Origin: Palsa-506 sp963709075
GTDB taxonomy: Bacteria > Actinomycetota > Actinomycetes > Streptosporangiales > Streptosporangiaceae
Direction: 5' to 3'
Assembly (NCBI GenBank): GCA_963709075.1
Contig: CAVPUY010000005.1
Span: 682,001 to 746,000 of the forward strand
DNA: 64,000 nucleotides
Positions 29,122-38,146 of this stretch are shown here, piece by piece. A program made the position numbers and the translations under genes. Position 1 is the first letter of the stretch; each line of letters begins with the position of its first letter. Under the pieces are notes generated by a model. That model was given only the letters and a program-made list of their open reading frames with translations, searched no databases and had not been told where the DNA came from.

Positions 29122-29892
29122 ATGGGATTCGAGCACATCCTGATCGAACGGGCGGGGCCGTTCGCCACGATCACGATGAACCGGCCGCGCCGCCGTAACG
29201 CGCTGTCCGAGGCGCACATGAACGAGCTCATCGACGGGTTCACCCAGGTGGGCGGCAGCGATGCGGCCGGCATCATCCTGGCCGGAGCCGGGCCGGTGTT
29301 CAGCGCCGGGCACGACTTCGCCGACGTCGCCAAGGCGGACCTGCAGGCCGCCCGCCGGCTGCTGCGCACCTGCACCGAGCTGATGACACTGATCCAGTCG
29401 GTGCCGCAGCCGGTGGTCGCCCGAGTGCACGGGCTGGCCACGGCGGCCGGCTGCCAGCTCGTCGCGAGCTGCGACCTGGCCGTCGCGGCGGAATCAGCCG
29501 GGTTCGCCGCGCCCGGCGGCAAGGGCGGCTGGTTCTGTCACACGCCGATGGTCGCGATCGCGCGCAACGTCGGCCGGAAGCGGGCCGCCGAGCTGGCGCT
29601 GACCGGGGATGCGATCAGTGCCCGGCAGGCGCTCGACTGGGGGCTGGTCAATGCCGTCGTGCCCGACGCGGAACTCGACGAGGCGGTGCACGCCCTGCTC
29701 ACCAGGGCGACCCGCGGCAGCAGGGATTCCAAGGGGATCGGCAAGTCCACGCTGTACGCCCAGCTCGATCTCGGCCAGGCCGACGCCTACCGGCTTGCCG
29801 TCGAGGTAATGGCAGCGACATCGCAGACGGACGCCGCGAGAGAGGGCATCGCCGCTTTTCTGGAGAAGCGCCCGCCGTCGTGGCCGCAGTGA
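29122..29892 (+). CDS. Enoyl-CoA hydratase/isomerase family (ECHDC3-like)
   Basis: 256 residues. Crotonase blocks are present: TMNRPRRRNAL, the oxyanion-hole loop AGHDFADV and HGLATAAGCQLVASCDLA. In place of the second catalytic Glu there is GGWFCHTPMVA, as in ECHDC3-type proteins, so classic hydratase activity is doubtful. ATG 29122 is preferred over the overlapping GTG 29119; GGGAGG lies about 9 bp upstream. Confidence 0.88.
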   Translation: MGFEHILIERAGPFATITMNRPRRRNALSEAHMNELIDGFTQVGGSDAAGIILAGAGPVFSAGHDFADVAKADLQAARRLLRTCTELMTLIQSVPQPVVARVHGLATAAGCQLVASCDLAVAAESAGFAAPGGKGGWFCHTPMVAIARNVGRKRAAELALTGDAISARQALDWGLVNAVVPDAELDEAVHALLTRATRGSRDSKGIGKSTLYAQLDLGQADAYRLAVEVMAATSQTDAAREGIAAFLEKRPPSWPQ

Positions 29893-29968
29893 CGCAGGCC
29901 AGCGGCCAGCCTCGGGCTGCCCTGTATTAGCCCCGGGCGGCCATGCCCGGCCCTGCCGGTGACACCAG

Positions 29969-30012
29969 TTGCTGGCGTCGCCACCGCCCCCCGGCGGCGG
30001 CGACGCCAGCAA
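29969..30012. terminator. Bidirectional terminator hairpin
   Basis: Perfect 14-bp arms TTGCTGGCGTCGCC / GGCGACGCCAGCAA, with further inner GC pairing, lie between the convergent crotonase and MMPL genes. Confidence 0.75.
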
Positions 30013-30021
30013 AGGTGCCGG

Positions 30022-32136
30022 TCAGCGGAGCGCGCTGGCCGATACCCGAGTGGGCACGCTCTGCTCGGGCCGCGGCGCAGCCAGCCGGCTCGGCCACCAC
30101 ATCCACCGCCCGATGTCCAGGGTTAGTGCGGTGACGAGCACGGACCTGACGATGAGGGTGTCGACCAAGACGCCGAGCGCCACGGTGAAGCCGATCTCGG
30201 TGAGGACCACCAGCGGCAGCGTGCCGAGCGTCGCGAACGTGCCGGCCAGCACCAACCCGGCCGACGTGATCACGCCGCCGGTCGCAGCCAGCCCGGTGAG
30301 CGCACCCTGCCAGGTGCCGGACCGCTTCGACTCCTCGCGGACCCTGGTCATCAGGAAGATGTTGTAGTCGATCCCGAGCGCGACCAGGAACACGAAGACG
30401 AACAGCGGCATCGAGGTGTCCGCCCCGGCGAACCCGAACAGATACTTGAAGGCCAGCGCAGACAGGCCGAGCGCGGCGCCGAAGGACAGGATCACGGTGC
30501 CGATCAGCACCACCGGCGCGATCACCGACTGCAGCAGCAGCCCGAGGATGACCAGCACGACGAGCAGTATCAGCGGGATGATCAGGTTTCGGTCCCTGGT
30601 GACGTAGTGCTCGACATCGAGGTTGATCGCGGTCCCGCCGCCGACCTTGGCGTCCGCACCGGGGACGGCGTGCTCGGCGGCCCGGATCCGGTTGATGGTG
30701 GCGTAGGCCGCCTTGTTGTCCGGCTGGCCGGACAGGGTGCCCTGCACGAAGGCGAGATCACCGCGGACCACCGGGTGCGTGACAGCGACGACGCCCGCCG
30801 TACCCGCCAGCGCACTGCGCAGCTGCGGCCCGGCCTGCGCCATGCCGATCACGTCGACCGGCTGGCCGGCGCTGGCCGGGAAATGCCGGGCCAGCGTCTG
30901 CTGGCCGACGACCGATGACGGCGTTCCGCGGAAGGACTGCGCGGTGGTCAGGGTGCCGATCTTGAAGCCCACGAGGCCGAATGCCGAGCAGGCCAGCAGG
31001 ATGACCGTGGTCACCCAGACGGCCCGCGGGGCACGGGCGACCCGGCCGCCGACCCTGGCCCAGACGCCACGAGTGGTCGGCTCGGCCGAGCCCGGCCGCG
31101 GCTTGACCGGCCAGAAGATCCACCGCCCGCAAAGCACCAGCAGCGCGGGAAGCAGGGTGATCATCGCCAGCAGGCCGACGCCGATTCCGATGGCGGCTAC
31201 CGGCCCGAGCCCGGAGATATCTGCCGAGTCGGCCACCAGCAGGCAGAGCATGCCGGCGATGACCGTCGCCGCACTCGCCACGATGGCCGGGCCGGCCCGG
31301 TGCAAGGCCACCGCCATGGCTTCATGCCGGTCAGCATGCCTGCGCAGTTCCTCGCGGTAACGCGCCACCAAGAGCAGCGCGTAGTCGGTGCCAGCGCCGA
31401 GCACCAGCACGACGAGGATGCCGCCGCTCTGCCCGTTGACCGTCAGTCCGTGCTTGGTCAGCAGGTAAATCACCGCCTCGGCGGCAGTCAGCGCCACCCC
31501 GGCGGAAAGGATCGGCAGCAGCCACAGCACGGGGCTGCGGTAGGTCAGCAGGAGCAGCACGATCACGACGGCCAGGGTGGCGTAGAGCAGGGTGGAATCG
31601 ATGCCGTTAAAGATCTTGATCTGGTCAGCCGCGCTGGCGGCCGGTCCGGCGACGTGCACGGCCAGGCCAGGGTCGCCCCGGCTGGCGGTGTTCTTCAGGT
31701 GGCTGACGAAGCCACCGATATTGCTTTTGAAGCCGAGGTCAGCGCCCACCACGGTCTCGATTGCCCGGTGATCGCGTGACATCACCGGGCCGCTGATCCG
31801 GCCGTGCACGGCGGGCAGCGCGGCAAACTCCCGTGCGTCCGCCGCGGCCTTGTGCATGTCGGCCGGCGTGATCCCGGCCGATCGCGTGTAGACCACGACG
31901 GCCGGGTTGAGGTTCTTGGAGACGAACCTGGCCTGCAGGTCAAGCTCCTTGGTCGATTCCGCGCTGGCGGGCAGGTAAGCGGACGGGTCATTCTTCTCGG
32001 CGCCCTGCAGCTTGCCTGCCAGGCCGCCGGTGACCACCATCACGGCGAGCCAGAAGATGAGCACTAGATACTTCGTTCGCCGTCCGCACGGGAGCGAAGC
32101 GATCCGGTGGGATCTTTTCGTTCCGTCTGATTTCAC
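30022..32136 (-). CDS. MMPL/RND-family transporter
   Basis: 704 residues, intact. Two halves each contain a large extracytoplasmic loop and a membrane bundle. The proton-relay motifs GTDYALLL and GIDYNIFL are visible. The family exports lipids, siderophores or drugs by proton motive force. GTG 32136 is chosen because GGGAGG precedes it by a few bases; ATG 32172 would add 12 residues and overlap the operator region. Divergent from the alditol oxidase with a shared regulatory gap. Confidence 0.92.
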   Translation of the reverse strand: MKSDGTKRSHRIASLPCGRRTKYLVLIFWLAVMVVTGGLAGKLQGAEKNDPSAYLPASAESTKELDLQARFVSKNLNPAVVVYTRSAGITPADMHKAAADAREFAALPAVHGRISGPVMSRDHRAIETVVGADLGFKSNIGGFVSHLKNTASRGDPGLAVHVAGPAASAADQIKIFNGIDSTLLYATLAVVIVLLLLTYRSPVLWLLPILSAGVALTAAEAVIYLLTKHGLTVNGQSGGILVVLVLGAGTDYALLLVARYREELRRHADRHEAMAVALHRAGPAIVASAATVIAGMLCLLVADSADISGLGPVAAIGIGVGLLAMITLLPALLVLCGRWIFWPVKPRPGSAEPTTRGVWARVGGRVARAPRAVWVTTVILLACSAFGLVGFKIGTLTTAQSFRGTPSSVVGQQTLARHFPASAGQPVDVIGMAQAGPQLRSALAGTAGVVAVTHPVVRGDLAFVQGTLSGQPDNKAAYATINRIRAAEHAVPGADAKVGGGTAINLDVEHYVTRDRNLIIPLILLVVLVILGLLLQSVIAPVVLIGTVILSFGAALGLSALAFKYLFGFAGADTSMPLFVFVFLVALGIDYNIFLMTRVREESKRSGTWQGALTGLAATGGVITSAGLVLAGTFATLGTLPLVVLTEIGFTVALGVLVDTLIVRSVLVTALTLDIGRWMWWPSRLAAPRPEQSVPTRVSASALR

Positions 32137-32174
32137 GCCGTCCTCCCAGGCCGAGGGTCTGCTACCTTTCAACG

Positions 32175-32225
32175 TCGAGATATACGATGTATCGCGTTAT
32201 CTGGAGGTGTCAAGTTATATCTCGA
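32175..32225. promoter_or_regulatory. Inverted repeat in the MMPL/alditol oxidase gap
   Basis: TCGAGATATA (32175-32184) and TATATCTCGA (32216-32225) are perfect inverted arms 31 nt apart in an AT-rich stretch that also contains GATATACGATGTATCGCG. This looks like paired operator half-sites for an unlinked repressor controlling both divergent genes. Confidence 0.55.
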
Positions 32226-33701
32226 TGGCGTGCACCACGGACCAACTGGGCCGGCAACGTCACGTTCGGCGCGGCACGGTTCCACCGGCCGGGCGCCGTC
32301 GCGGAGCTGCAGCGCCTGGTCGCCGGCGCCAGCCGGGTACGCGCCCTCGGCACCGGGCACTCCTTTAGCCGCATCGCCGACTGCACCGGTGACCTGGTCT
32401 CGGTCGACGGCCTGCCGAAGGTCATCCGGATCGATCCCGGCCGGGCGACGGTCACCGTGAGCGCCGGGCTGCGGTACGGGGAGTTCGCCGGGCGGCTGAA
32501 CGAGGCGGGCTGGGCGCTGCGCAACCTAGGCTCGCTACCGCATATCTCGGTCGCTGGCGCGTGCGCCACCGGAACGCACGGCTCGGGGAACGCTAACGGC
32601 AACCTGGCAACGGCCGTTTCCGCGGTTGAGATGGTGACTGCCGAGGGCGACATCGTGACGCTGAGCCGGGAGTCCGGCGATGCGGCGTTCGCTGGCGCCG
32701 TCATCGGACTCGGCGCGCTCGGGATCGTCACGAGCCTGACGCTGGACCTCGTGCCTGCCTTCGCCATCCGGCAGTACGTGTACGAGGGACTCCCCCGCAG
32801 GCAGCTTGACGAGCAGTTCGCGAGCATCTTCGCCAGCGGCTACAGCGTGAGCCTGTTCACCGACTGGCGCGGCCAGCCGGTCAGGCAAGTGTGGCGCAAG
32901 TGCCTGGCCGGCGAGCACGGCCCTGACCTGCCCGGGCCGGCCCGGTGGCACGGCGCCGAGCTGGCCAGCGGGCCGCGGCACCCGGTCCCCGGCATGCCAG
33001 CAGCGCACTGCACCGAGCAGCAGGGCGTTCCCGGCCCCTGGCATCTCCGGCTGCCGCATTTCCGGCTTGATTTCACCCCGAGCAGCGGCGAGGAACTGCA
33101 GTCGGAGTACCTCGTCCCGCGCGAGCACGCGATCGATGCGCTGGCGGCCATCGACCGCATCCGCGGACGGGTGGCGCCGGTGCTGCAGATCTCGGAGATC
33201 CGCACGGTGGCGGCGGATGACCTGTGGCTGAGCCCGAGCTACCGGCGCCCCTCGGTGGCCATTCACTTCACCTGGGTGAAGGACCCGGCAGCGGTGGCTC
33301 CGGTGCTGGCCGCGATCGAGGATCAGCTGGCGCCGCTGCGCGCTCGGCCGCACTGGGGCAAGCTGTTCTCGGTCAGCCCGGCAGTGGTACAGGGGCTCTA
33401 CGAGCGGCTGCCCGACTTCCAGCGGCTGCGCAGCCAGTACGACCCGGCGGGCAAGTTCGGCAACGAGCTTGTCGACTCCTACGTACCGGCCTGGCCCGTA
33501 GCTCGGGCCGGTCAGCTCGGGCCGACGCCAGCCGCGGTGAGCGTCACCAGGATGAACGTGATCACGGCAAACATGCCGTGGACGACGACCACAGGCACGG
33601 GAAAGTTCCGCTCTGGCGGCCCGGCGGCGAAATTCCGCTCCGGCGGCCCGGCGGCGAAATTCCGCTCCGGCGGCCCGGCGGCGGCGCCCTGCCCTGCCTG
33701 A
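32225..33701 (+). CDS. Alditol oxidase (AldO-like flavoprotein)
   Basis: A VAO-family FAD oxidase strongly like Streptomyces AldO: TNWAGNVTF at the N-terminus, RALGTGHSFSRIAD with the His that carries FAD covalently, GSLPHISVAGACATGTHGSG, VSLFTDWR, GVPGPWHLRLPHF and QISEIRTVAADDLWLSP. It oxidises polyols such as xylitol or sorbitol to aldoses with H2O2 release. The likely start MACTT at 32225 needs one extra base removed near 32240; otherwise ATG 32187 is in frame but lacks a ribosome binding site. Homology ends near 33490, yet the frame runs to 33701, antisense to the next gene, so the true stop may be lost by an indel. Confidence 0.85.
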
Positions 33702-34057
33702 CCGGCGGCGACGCCAGCCAGGGCACGCCGGGCCGGCTCGGTGTCGTCGAGCCGCGCGGCGTTTGCTGCGCGGTGCACGGGAATCCAGCGGGTCAGCATG
33801 GTCAGCCCGAGCAGCACGACCGGCAGCAGGATGAAGAACGCGGCCCAGGCCAGCCGGATCTCGTCCACGTACAGGTAGACGACCCAGACGGCCAGGCCAG
33901 CGACGGCCAGCGTCACGTGGCTGAACACGACAGGAACGCGCAACCGGCTGGCGGCGCCGCCGCTCTTGCTGCCGTCGTGCTCGATCAGCCAGACCGCGAA
34001 CAGGTACAGACCGCCGGCCGCGGTAATCAGCCAGGCGGTAAATGCGGCGATACCCAT
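33512..34057 (-). CDS. Small integral membrane protein with repeat loop, function unknown
   Basis: 181 residues, about four helices (AAFTAWLITAAGGLYLFAVWL near the N-terminus, VVFSHVTLAVAGLAVWVVYL, AWAAFFILLPVVLLGLTML and a final one after the loop). Between helices 3 and 4 lies a loop with three GPPERNFAA units. ATG 34057 is preceded by GGGAAGAG. I do not recognise a family. It overlaps the alditol oxidase frame by 190 bp on the opposite strand. Confidence 0.7.
   Translation of the reverse strand: MGIAAFTAWLITAAGGLYLFAVWLIEHDGSKSGGAASRLRVPVVFSHVTLAVAGLAVWVVYLYVDEIRLAWAAFFILLPVVLLGLTMLTRWIPVHRAANAARLDDTEPARRALAGVAAGQAGQGAAAGPPERNFAAGPPERNFAAGPPERNFPVPVVVVHGMFAVITFILVTLTAAGVGPS
33603..33683. 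repeat. Three 27-bp units in membrane-protein loop
   Basis: Three nearly identical 27-bp units. On the minus strand they encode the nonapeptide GPPERNFAA in the loop of the small membrane protein. Confidence 0.85.
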
Positions 34058-34161
34058 GTTCTCTTCCCGTCGGCCGTGGAGGGCGCCCGGGAGCCAGGAA
34101 TGCGCCCGGGACTACTGAGACCCACCCCCCCAAGGGAAAAACGCAGCACCGGCGAGCCTAG

Positions 34162-34217
34162 TTCATGATCGCGGAAATCCTGGGGCGCCGGCCCCCGGAT
34201 CCTTCGCGATCACGGAC
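34162..34217. repeat. Palindromic intergenic repeat, copy 2
   Basis: A 56-bp imperfect inverted repeat. TGATCGCGGAAATCCTGGGG pairs with the reverse complement of CCCCGGATCCTTCGCGATCA (16 of 20). Its complement resembles 4886-4942. It sits between divergent genes, about 110 bp before the kinase start. Confidence 0.55.
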
Positions 34218-34326
34218 GGCCCAGGACTCAGCGCCAGCGAAGACTCCACCCCTGCGGCGATGTCACCAGGCGGCGGCGCGTCTACTGTTAGCGCCATCGT
34301 TGCGAGTACCCGGAGGCAATCAGCCG

Positions 34327-35673
34327 TTGAGCCAGGACAGAGCGCTGCCAGTGCCTGGGCCGGATCCGGAGCCGGTCACAGTGCCAGGGCCGGAGCCCTT
34401 GTCGGCGCCCCGCAAGCTTGTGCGGATCACCGCGCCGGTGAGCATCGCCATCCTCGCCCTTGCGTCCGTCGGTGTGATCGCCGCCCTGCACGGCAAGTCC
34501 CCCGCCGTCGTCGGCACAGCCATCGCCGCCCTGCTGGTGGCCGTGGCTGGCACGACCACGGTCTTCGTCCGGCCCGGCCGGACCACGGGCCCCGATATTG
34601 CCGCGCTCTTTGCGGTCGGGCTTGCCGGAGTCGCACTGGCCGTCCTGCTACCGGATACTCCGGGATCCGCGATCATATACCTGGCGCTGGGCGGGCTCGG
34701 GATCCGGCTGCCGCTCCGGCCGGCGCTGGCGGCCGGCCTCGTCATCTTCGCCGCGCTGAACGCCGCCGCCGTGCTGGCCGGCTTGCTGTCGTTTCCCGAG
34801 CTGGCGGGCCAGGACATCGGCGCCGCGTTCGTGTTCGCGATCGGAGCCTTCACCCGCTCGGCCATGATCGCCCAGGAACAGGCACGGGCAGCGCAAGCGC
34901 GGGCGGAGGACCTGCTGATCCAGCTGCGGGCCTCGCGGGATGCCCAGGCGCAGGCCGCTGCGCTGACCGAGCGGGCCAGGCTCGCCCGCGAGATCCACGA
35001 CGTGCTGGCGCACACGCTGGCCGGCCTGGTGCTGGCACTGGACACGATGGAACTGCTCGGCCGGGCCGAGGAAGCCGGCCCGGACACGCTCAAGCGGATG
35101 CTCGAGCAGGTCACCAGGAGCCAGCGCATCGCCAGGGACGGGCTGGCCGACACCAAGCGCGCGGTCGCCGCGCTGCGCGGGGACGCGCTGCCCGGGCCAG
35201 CGCTCCTAGACCGCCTTACGCGCGACACCGCCGCCGCGACCGGAATCCGGGCCGGGCTCACCGTCGCGGGCAGCCAGCGCCCGCTGCCACCCGAGATCGG
35301 CCTCGCGATCTACCGGACGGCACAAGAGGCACTGACCAATACCGCCAAGCACGCAGGACGCGGGGCGCGTGCCGAGCTCCGGCTGACCTATGCCGCCGAC
35401 GCCGTCGAGCTCGTCGCCGACGACACAGCCGGGCTAGCCGCGCCGGGCGCCCGGCCGGCCGACGGCGCGGCAGGCCCCGCCGGGCTGACCTTCGGCGGCT
35501 ACGGCCTGACGGGCATGCGCGAGCGGGCCGAGCTGCTCGGCGGAAGCCTGACCGCCGGGCCGACCGGGACCGGATTCCGGGTACGGCTCAGGCTGCCGGC
35601 CGCCCCGGCCGCCCCGGCCGCTGCCCCGGCGCCCGCCCCGGCGCCCGCCCCGGCCGCAGGCCCGCAGCAATGA
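34327..35673 (+). CDS. NarL-type sensor histidine kinase
   Basis: 448 residues. Five to six N-terminal helices without a large extracellular sensor are followed by a HisKA_3 dimerisation helix with phospho-acceptor His in LAREIHDVLAHTLAG. The HATPase domain has the N-box TAQEALTNTAKHAG and glycine box GGYGLTGMRERAELLGG. TTG 34327 is preferred because CGGAGG lies 10 bp upstream. The C-terminus ends in Ala-Pro repeats. It overlaps the response-regulator start by ATGA. Confidence 0.9.
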   Translation: MSQDRALPVPGPDPEPVTVPGPEPLSAPRKLVRITAPVSIAILALASVGVIAALHGKSPAVVGTAIAALLVAVAGTTTVFVRPGRTTGPDIAALFAVGLAGVALAVLLPDTPGSAIIYLALGGLGIRLPLRPALAAGLVIFAALNAAAVLAGLLSFPELAGQDIGAAFVFAIGAFTRSAMIAQEQARAAQARAEDLLIQLRASRDAQAQAAALTERARLAREIHDVLAHTLAGLVLALDTMELLGRAEEAGPDTLKRMLEQVTRSQRIARDGLADTKRAVAALRGDALPGPALLDRLTRDTAAATGIRAGLTVAGSQRPLPPEIGLAIYRTAQEALTNTAKHAGRGARAELRLTYAADAVELVADDTAGLAAPGARPADGAAGPAGLTFGGYGLTGMRERAELLGGSLTAGPTGTGFRVRLRLPAAPAAPAAAPAPAPAPAPAAGPQQ

Positions 35674-36422
35674 GCCAGCCTGATCCCGCCCCGCCCGGCG
35701 GGCGGACGCCAGCGCCGATCCGGGTACTCATCGCCGACGACCACCGGATCGTCCGGGAGGGTCTCGTCTCGCTGCTCGGCCTGCTGCCGGGGATCGACGT
35801 CGTCGGCGCCGCCAGTGACGGCGATGACGCGGTCCGGCAGGCGCGCGAGCTGCATCCTGACGTGGTGCTGATGGACCTGAACATGCCGCGGTGCAACGGC
35901 GTCGAGGCCACCGCGCGGCTGCGCGAGGAAGAGCCGCAGGCCCAGGTGGTCGTGCTGACCACCTACTCGGACGACGCCTGGGTGTTCGCCGCCCTGCAGG
36001 CGGGCGCACGCGGCTTCCTGACCAAGGATGCGGGCGCCGACGAGATCCGGCGGGCGATCACGACGGTGGCTGGCGGCCAGGCGCAGCTCGACCCGTCCGT
36101 GCAGGGCAGGCTGCTCGACGCGCTCGGCCGCGGGGAACAGTTCGCCGTCGCCAGCCCAGCGGGCGGCACCGGCCAGGGCCGGGCCGAGCCGGCAGGCCGC
36201 CAGGGCCAGGTCACGCCGCCCGATGAGCTGACGCCACGCGAGGCCGAGGTACTCGGCCAGATCGCCGCCGGGCTCTCCAACGCCGAGATCGCGGCCACCC
36301 TGTTCGTCTCCGAGGCCACGGTGAAGACGCACATCAACCACATCTTCACCAAGACCGGCGCGCGGGACCGCGCCCAGCTCGTGCGCTACGCCTTCCGGCA
36401 CGGTCTGGCCACGCCCGGCTGA
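35670..36422 (+). CDS. LuxR/NarL-family response regulator
   Basis: 250 residues. Receiver domain with acidic pair ADDH (near 22), phospho-acceptor Asp in VVLMDLNMP and Lys in FLTKDAG. The output is the LuxR helix-turn-helix LTPREAEVLGQIAAGLSNAEIAATLFVSEATVKTHI (nt about 36226-36335). An insertion of about 25 residues rich in Gly/Ala/Gln separates the domains. Cotranscribed with the kinase; targets unknown. Confidence 0.95.
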   Translation: MSQPDPAPPGGRTPAPIRVLIADDHRIVREGLVSLLGLLPGIDVVGAASDGDDAVRQARELHPDVVLMDLNMPRCNGVEATARLREEEPQAQVVVLTTYSDDAWVFAALQAGARGFLTKDAGADEIRRAITTVAGGQAQLDPSVQGRLLDALGRGEQFAVASPAGGTGQGRAEPAGRQGQVTPPDELTPREAEVLGQIAAGLSNAEIAATLFVSEATVKTHINHIFTKTGARDRAQLVRYAFRHGLATPG

Positions 36423-36638
36423 TCAGCGCCGCCCCGGAACTCCACCCCAGGGTGGAGACCGAAGTTCAACTCGCGGGCCGATGGCCAGGTGACCGCTGCG
36501 ATCTAGCGTGCAAAGTACTGGTCCAGGCCGGGACCGGCCGCACCAGGACTACCCAGGCAGCGCAGACAGCCTCAGCCGCCGCCCGCGTCCCGGCTTACGA
36601 CCAGGCATGACAATAGTCAGGAGCACCAGGAGCACCTC

Positions 36639-37073
36639 ATGGACACCACAGCAAGGAGCTACCCGGCCGGCGACCTCAGGGTCTCCGATGCCGATCGTGA
36701 TGCGGCCCTGGCGGAGCTCAGCGAGCATTTCCAGACCGGCCGGCTGACGTCCGACGAGCTCGACGAGCGGATCGGGCGGGCGATCAGGGCGCGTACCGGG
36801 CAGGACCTGGCCGACCTGATGGCTGACCTGCCCGCCGTCCGCCAGCCTGGCGGCGCGCAGCGCGGCACCGCGCGCGCCAGCGCCGGGACCGGGCTGGCCC
36901 GCCGCCGGACGCTGACCACGGCCGTCATCATCGCCGTGACGGCCATCGTGACCGCGGCGGTCATCGCGGCCAGCCTCGGGCACACGCACGGGCACGGCTT
37001 CATCGTGCCGGGATGGGTCATCGTGGCCGGGTTCATCGCCTGGCGGCGGCTGGTACCCCGCAGGCAGGCCTGA
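36639..37073 (+). CDS. DUF1707 (SHOCT-like) membrane protein
   Basis: 144 residues. The N-terminal DUF1707 domain reads LRVSDADRDAALAELSEHFQ and LTSDELDERIGRAIRARTG. Two helices follow (TLTTAVIIAVTAIVTAAVIA and GWVIVAGFIAW). Such proteins are common in actinomycetes and of unknown function. It may be regulated with the two-component genes upstream. Confidence 0.88.
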   Translation: MDTTARSYPAGDLRVSDADRDAALAELSEHFQTGRLTSDELDERIGRAIRARTGQDLADLMADLPAVRQPGGAQRGTARASAGTGLARRRTLTTAVIIAVTAIVTAAVIAASLGHTHGHGFIVPGWVIVAGFIAWRRLVPRRQA

Positions 37074-37079
37074 ATCCGG

Positions 37080-38090
37080 TCAGCGGCGCGGGTCGATCAG
37101 GATCTTGGGGCCGGGGCGGCCCGGCTGGCCGGTGCCCGGCGAGCACGCCGGCTACCCCGCCGAGGCCGACGGTCGCCGCCACCAGCGGCCGCGGATCCAC
37201 CGACCCGTCGGCATAGTGCTCGATCGCGCCGGCCAGCGCGCGCGAGCCGCCGAGTATGCCGACGGCAGTCACGTCCTTGAGCACCATCGTCCGGGTGTCG
37301 ACGGCGCTGGGCCGCCGGCCAGGCCGACGCAGACGATCCGCTTGCCCGGCTCGACCAGATCCAGCGCGAGCGCGGGCAGGTCGGCGGCATTGGAGCAGTC
37401 GATGACGGCGTCGAACGGTAGCGCCGGGAGGCTCGCTGCCGTCCACGCGCCGGTCACCCCGAGCCCGGCGGCGAAGCTGACCGACTCCGGTGTCTGCCCG
37501 AGCACGTGCACCTCGGCGTCCTGGGCCAGGGCGAACTGCGCGGCGAGCAGGCCGATGGTGCCGGGCCCGAGCACCAGCAGCCGGCCGCCCTGGCTCAGCG
37601 CGGACGCCCGGACGGCGCGCAGCGCGCTGCCGCCCGGCTCGGCCAGCGCGCCGGCCTCGGCGTCGACGGAGGGCGGCAGTTCCCGCAGCGCCGTGACCGG
37701 GACGGCCACCTGCTCGGCCAGGGCGCCGGGCCAGCCGCCGCGGATGCCGATCTCGGCCCGGTCCGCGCAGACCCAGTGCAGCCCGTCGCGGCAGCGCCGG
37801 CACCGGCCGCAGCCGAGCATGGTGTCGCCGGTGACCCGGCGGCCGAGCCAGGCCGGGTCGGCGCCGTCGCCGACCGCGGCCACCGTCCCGCACCACTCGT
37901 GCCCGGGGCGGATCGGGTACTCGGCGTGGCCCTGGTGCAGGTAGGCCATGTCGCCGGTGAAGAACTCGACATCGGTGCCGCAGACGCCCGCACGCTCGAC
38001 CTGAACGACCGCCTGACCCGGCCCGGCCGCGGGATCCGGGACGTCGGCGATCTCGGTCTGCCGCGGCCCGGTGATGACGAAAGCTCTCAT
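37080..38090 (-). CDS. Zinc-dependent MDR dehydrogenase, two frameshifts
   Basis: Medium-chain dehydrogenase with GVCGTDVEF (catalytic Cys), GHEWCGTVA, structural zinc CGRCRRCRDGLHWVC and Rossmann VLGPGTIGLLAAQ. The frame changes near 37310 (to VDTRTMVLKDVTAVGILGG) and again near 37115-37135 to a natural end PGPKILIDPRR with stop at 37080. It is divergent from an IlvD/Edd dehydratase, so a sugar or sugar-acid dehydrogenase is the best guess. It ends 6 bp from the convergent DUF1707 gene. Confidence 0.78.
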
Positions 38091-38146
38091 GCCGTAGCAG
38101 ACTCTGCCACGGAGGATATCCAGGCGGCGGGAGAAACGAGCAGCTC

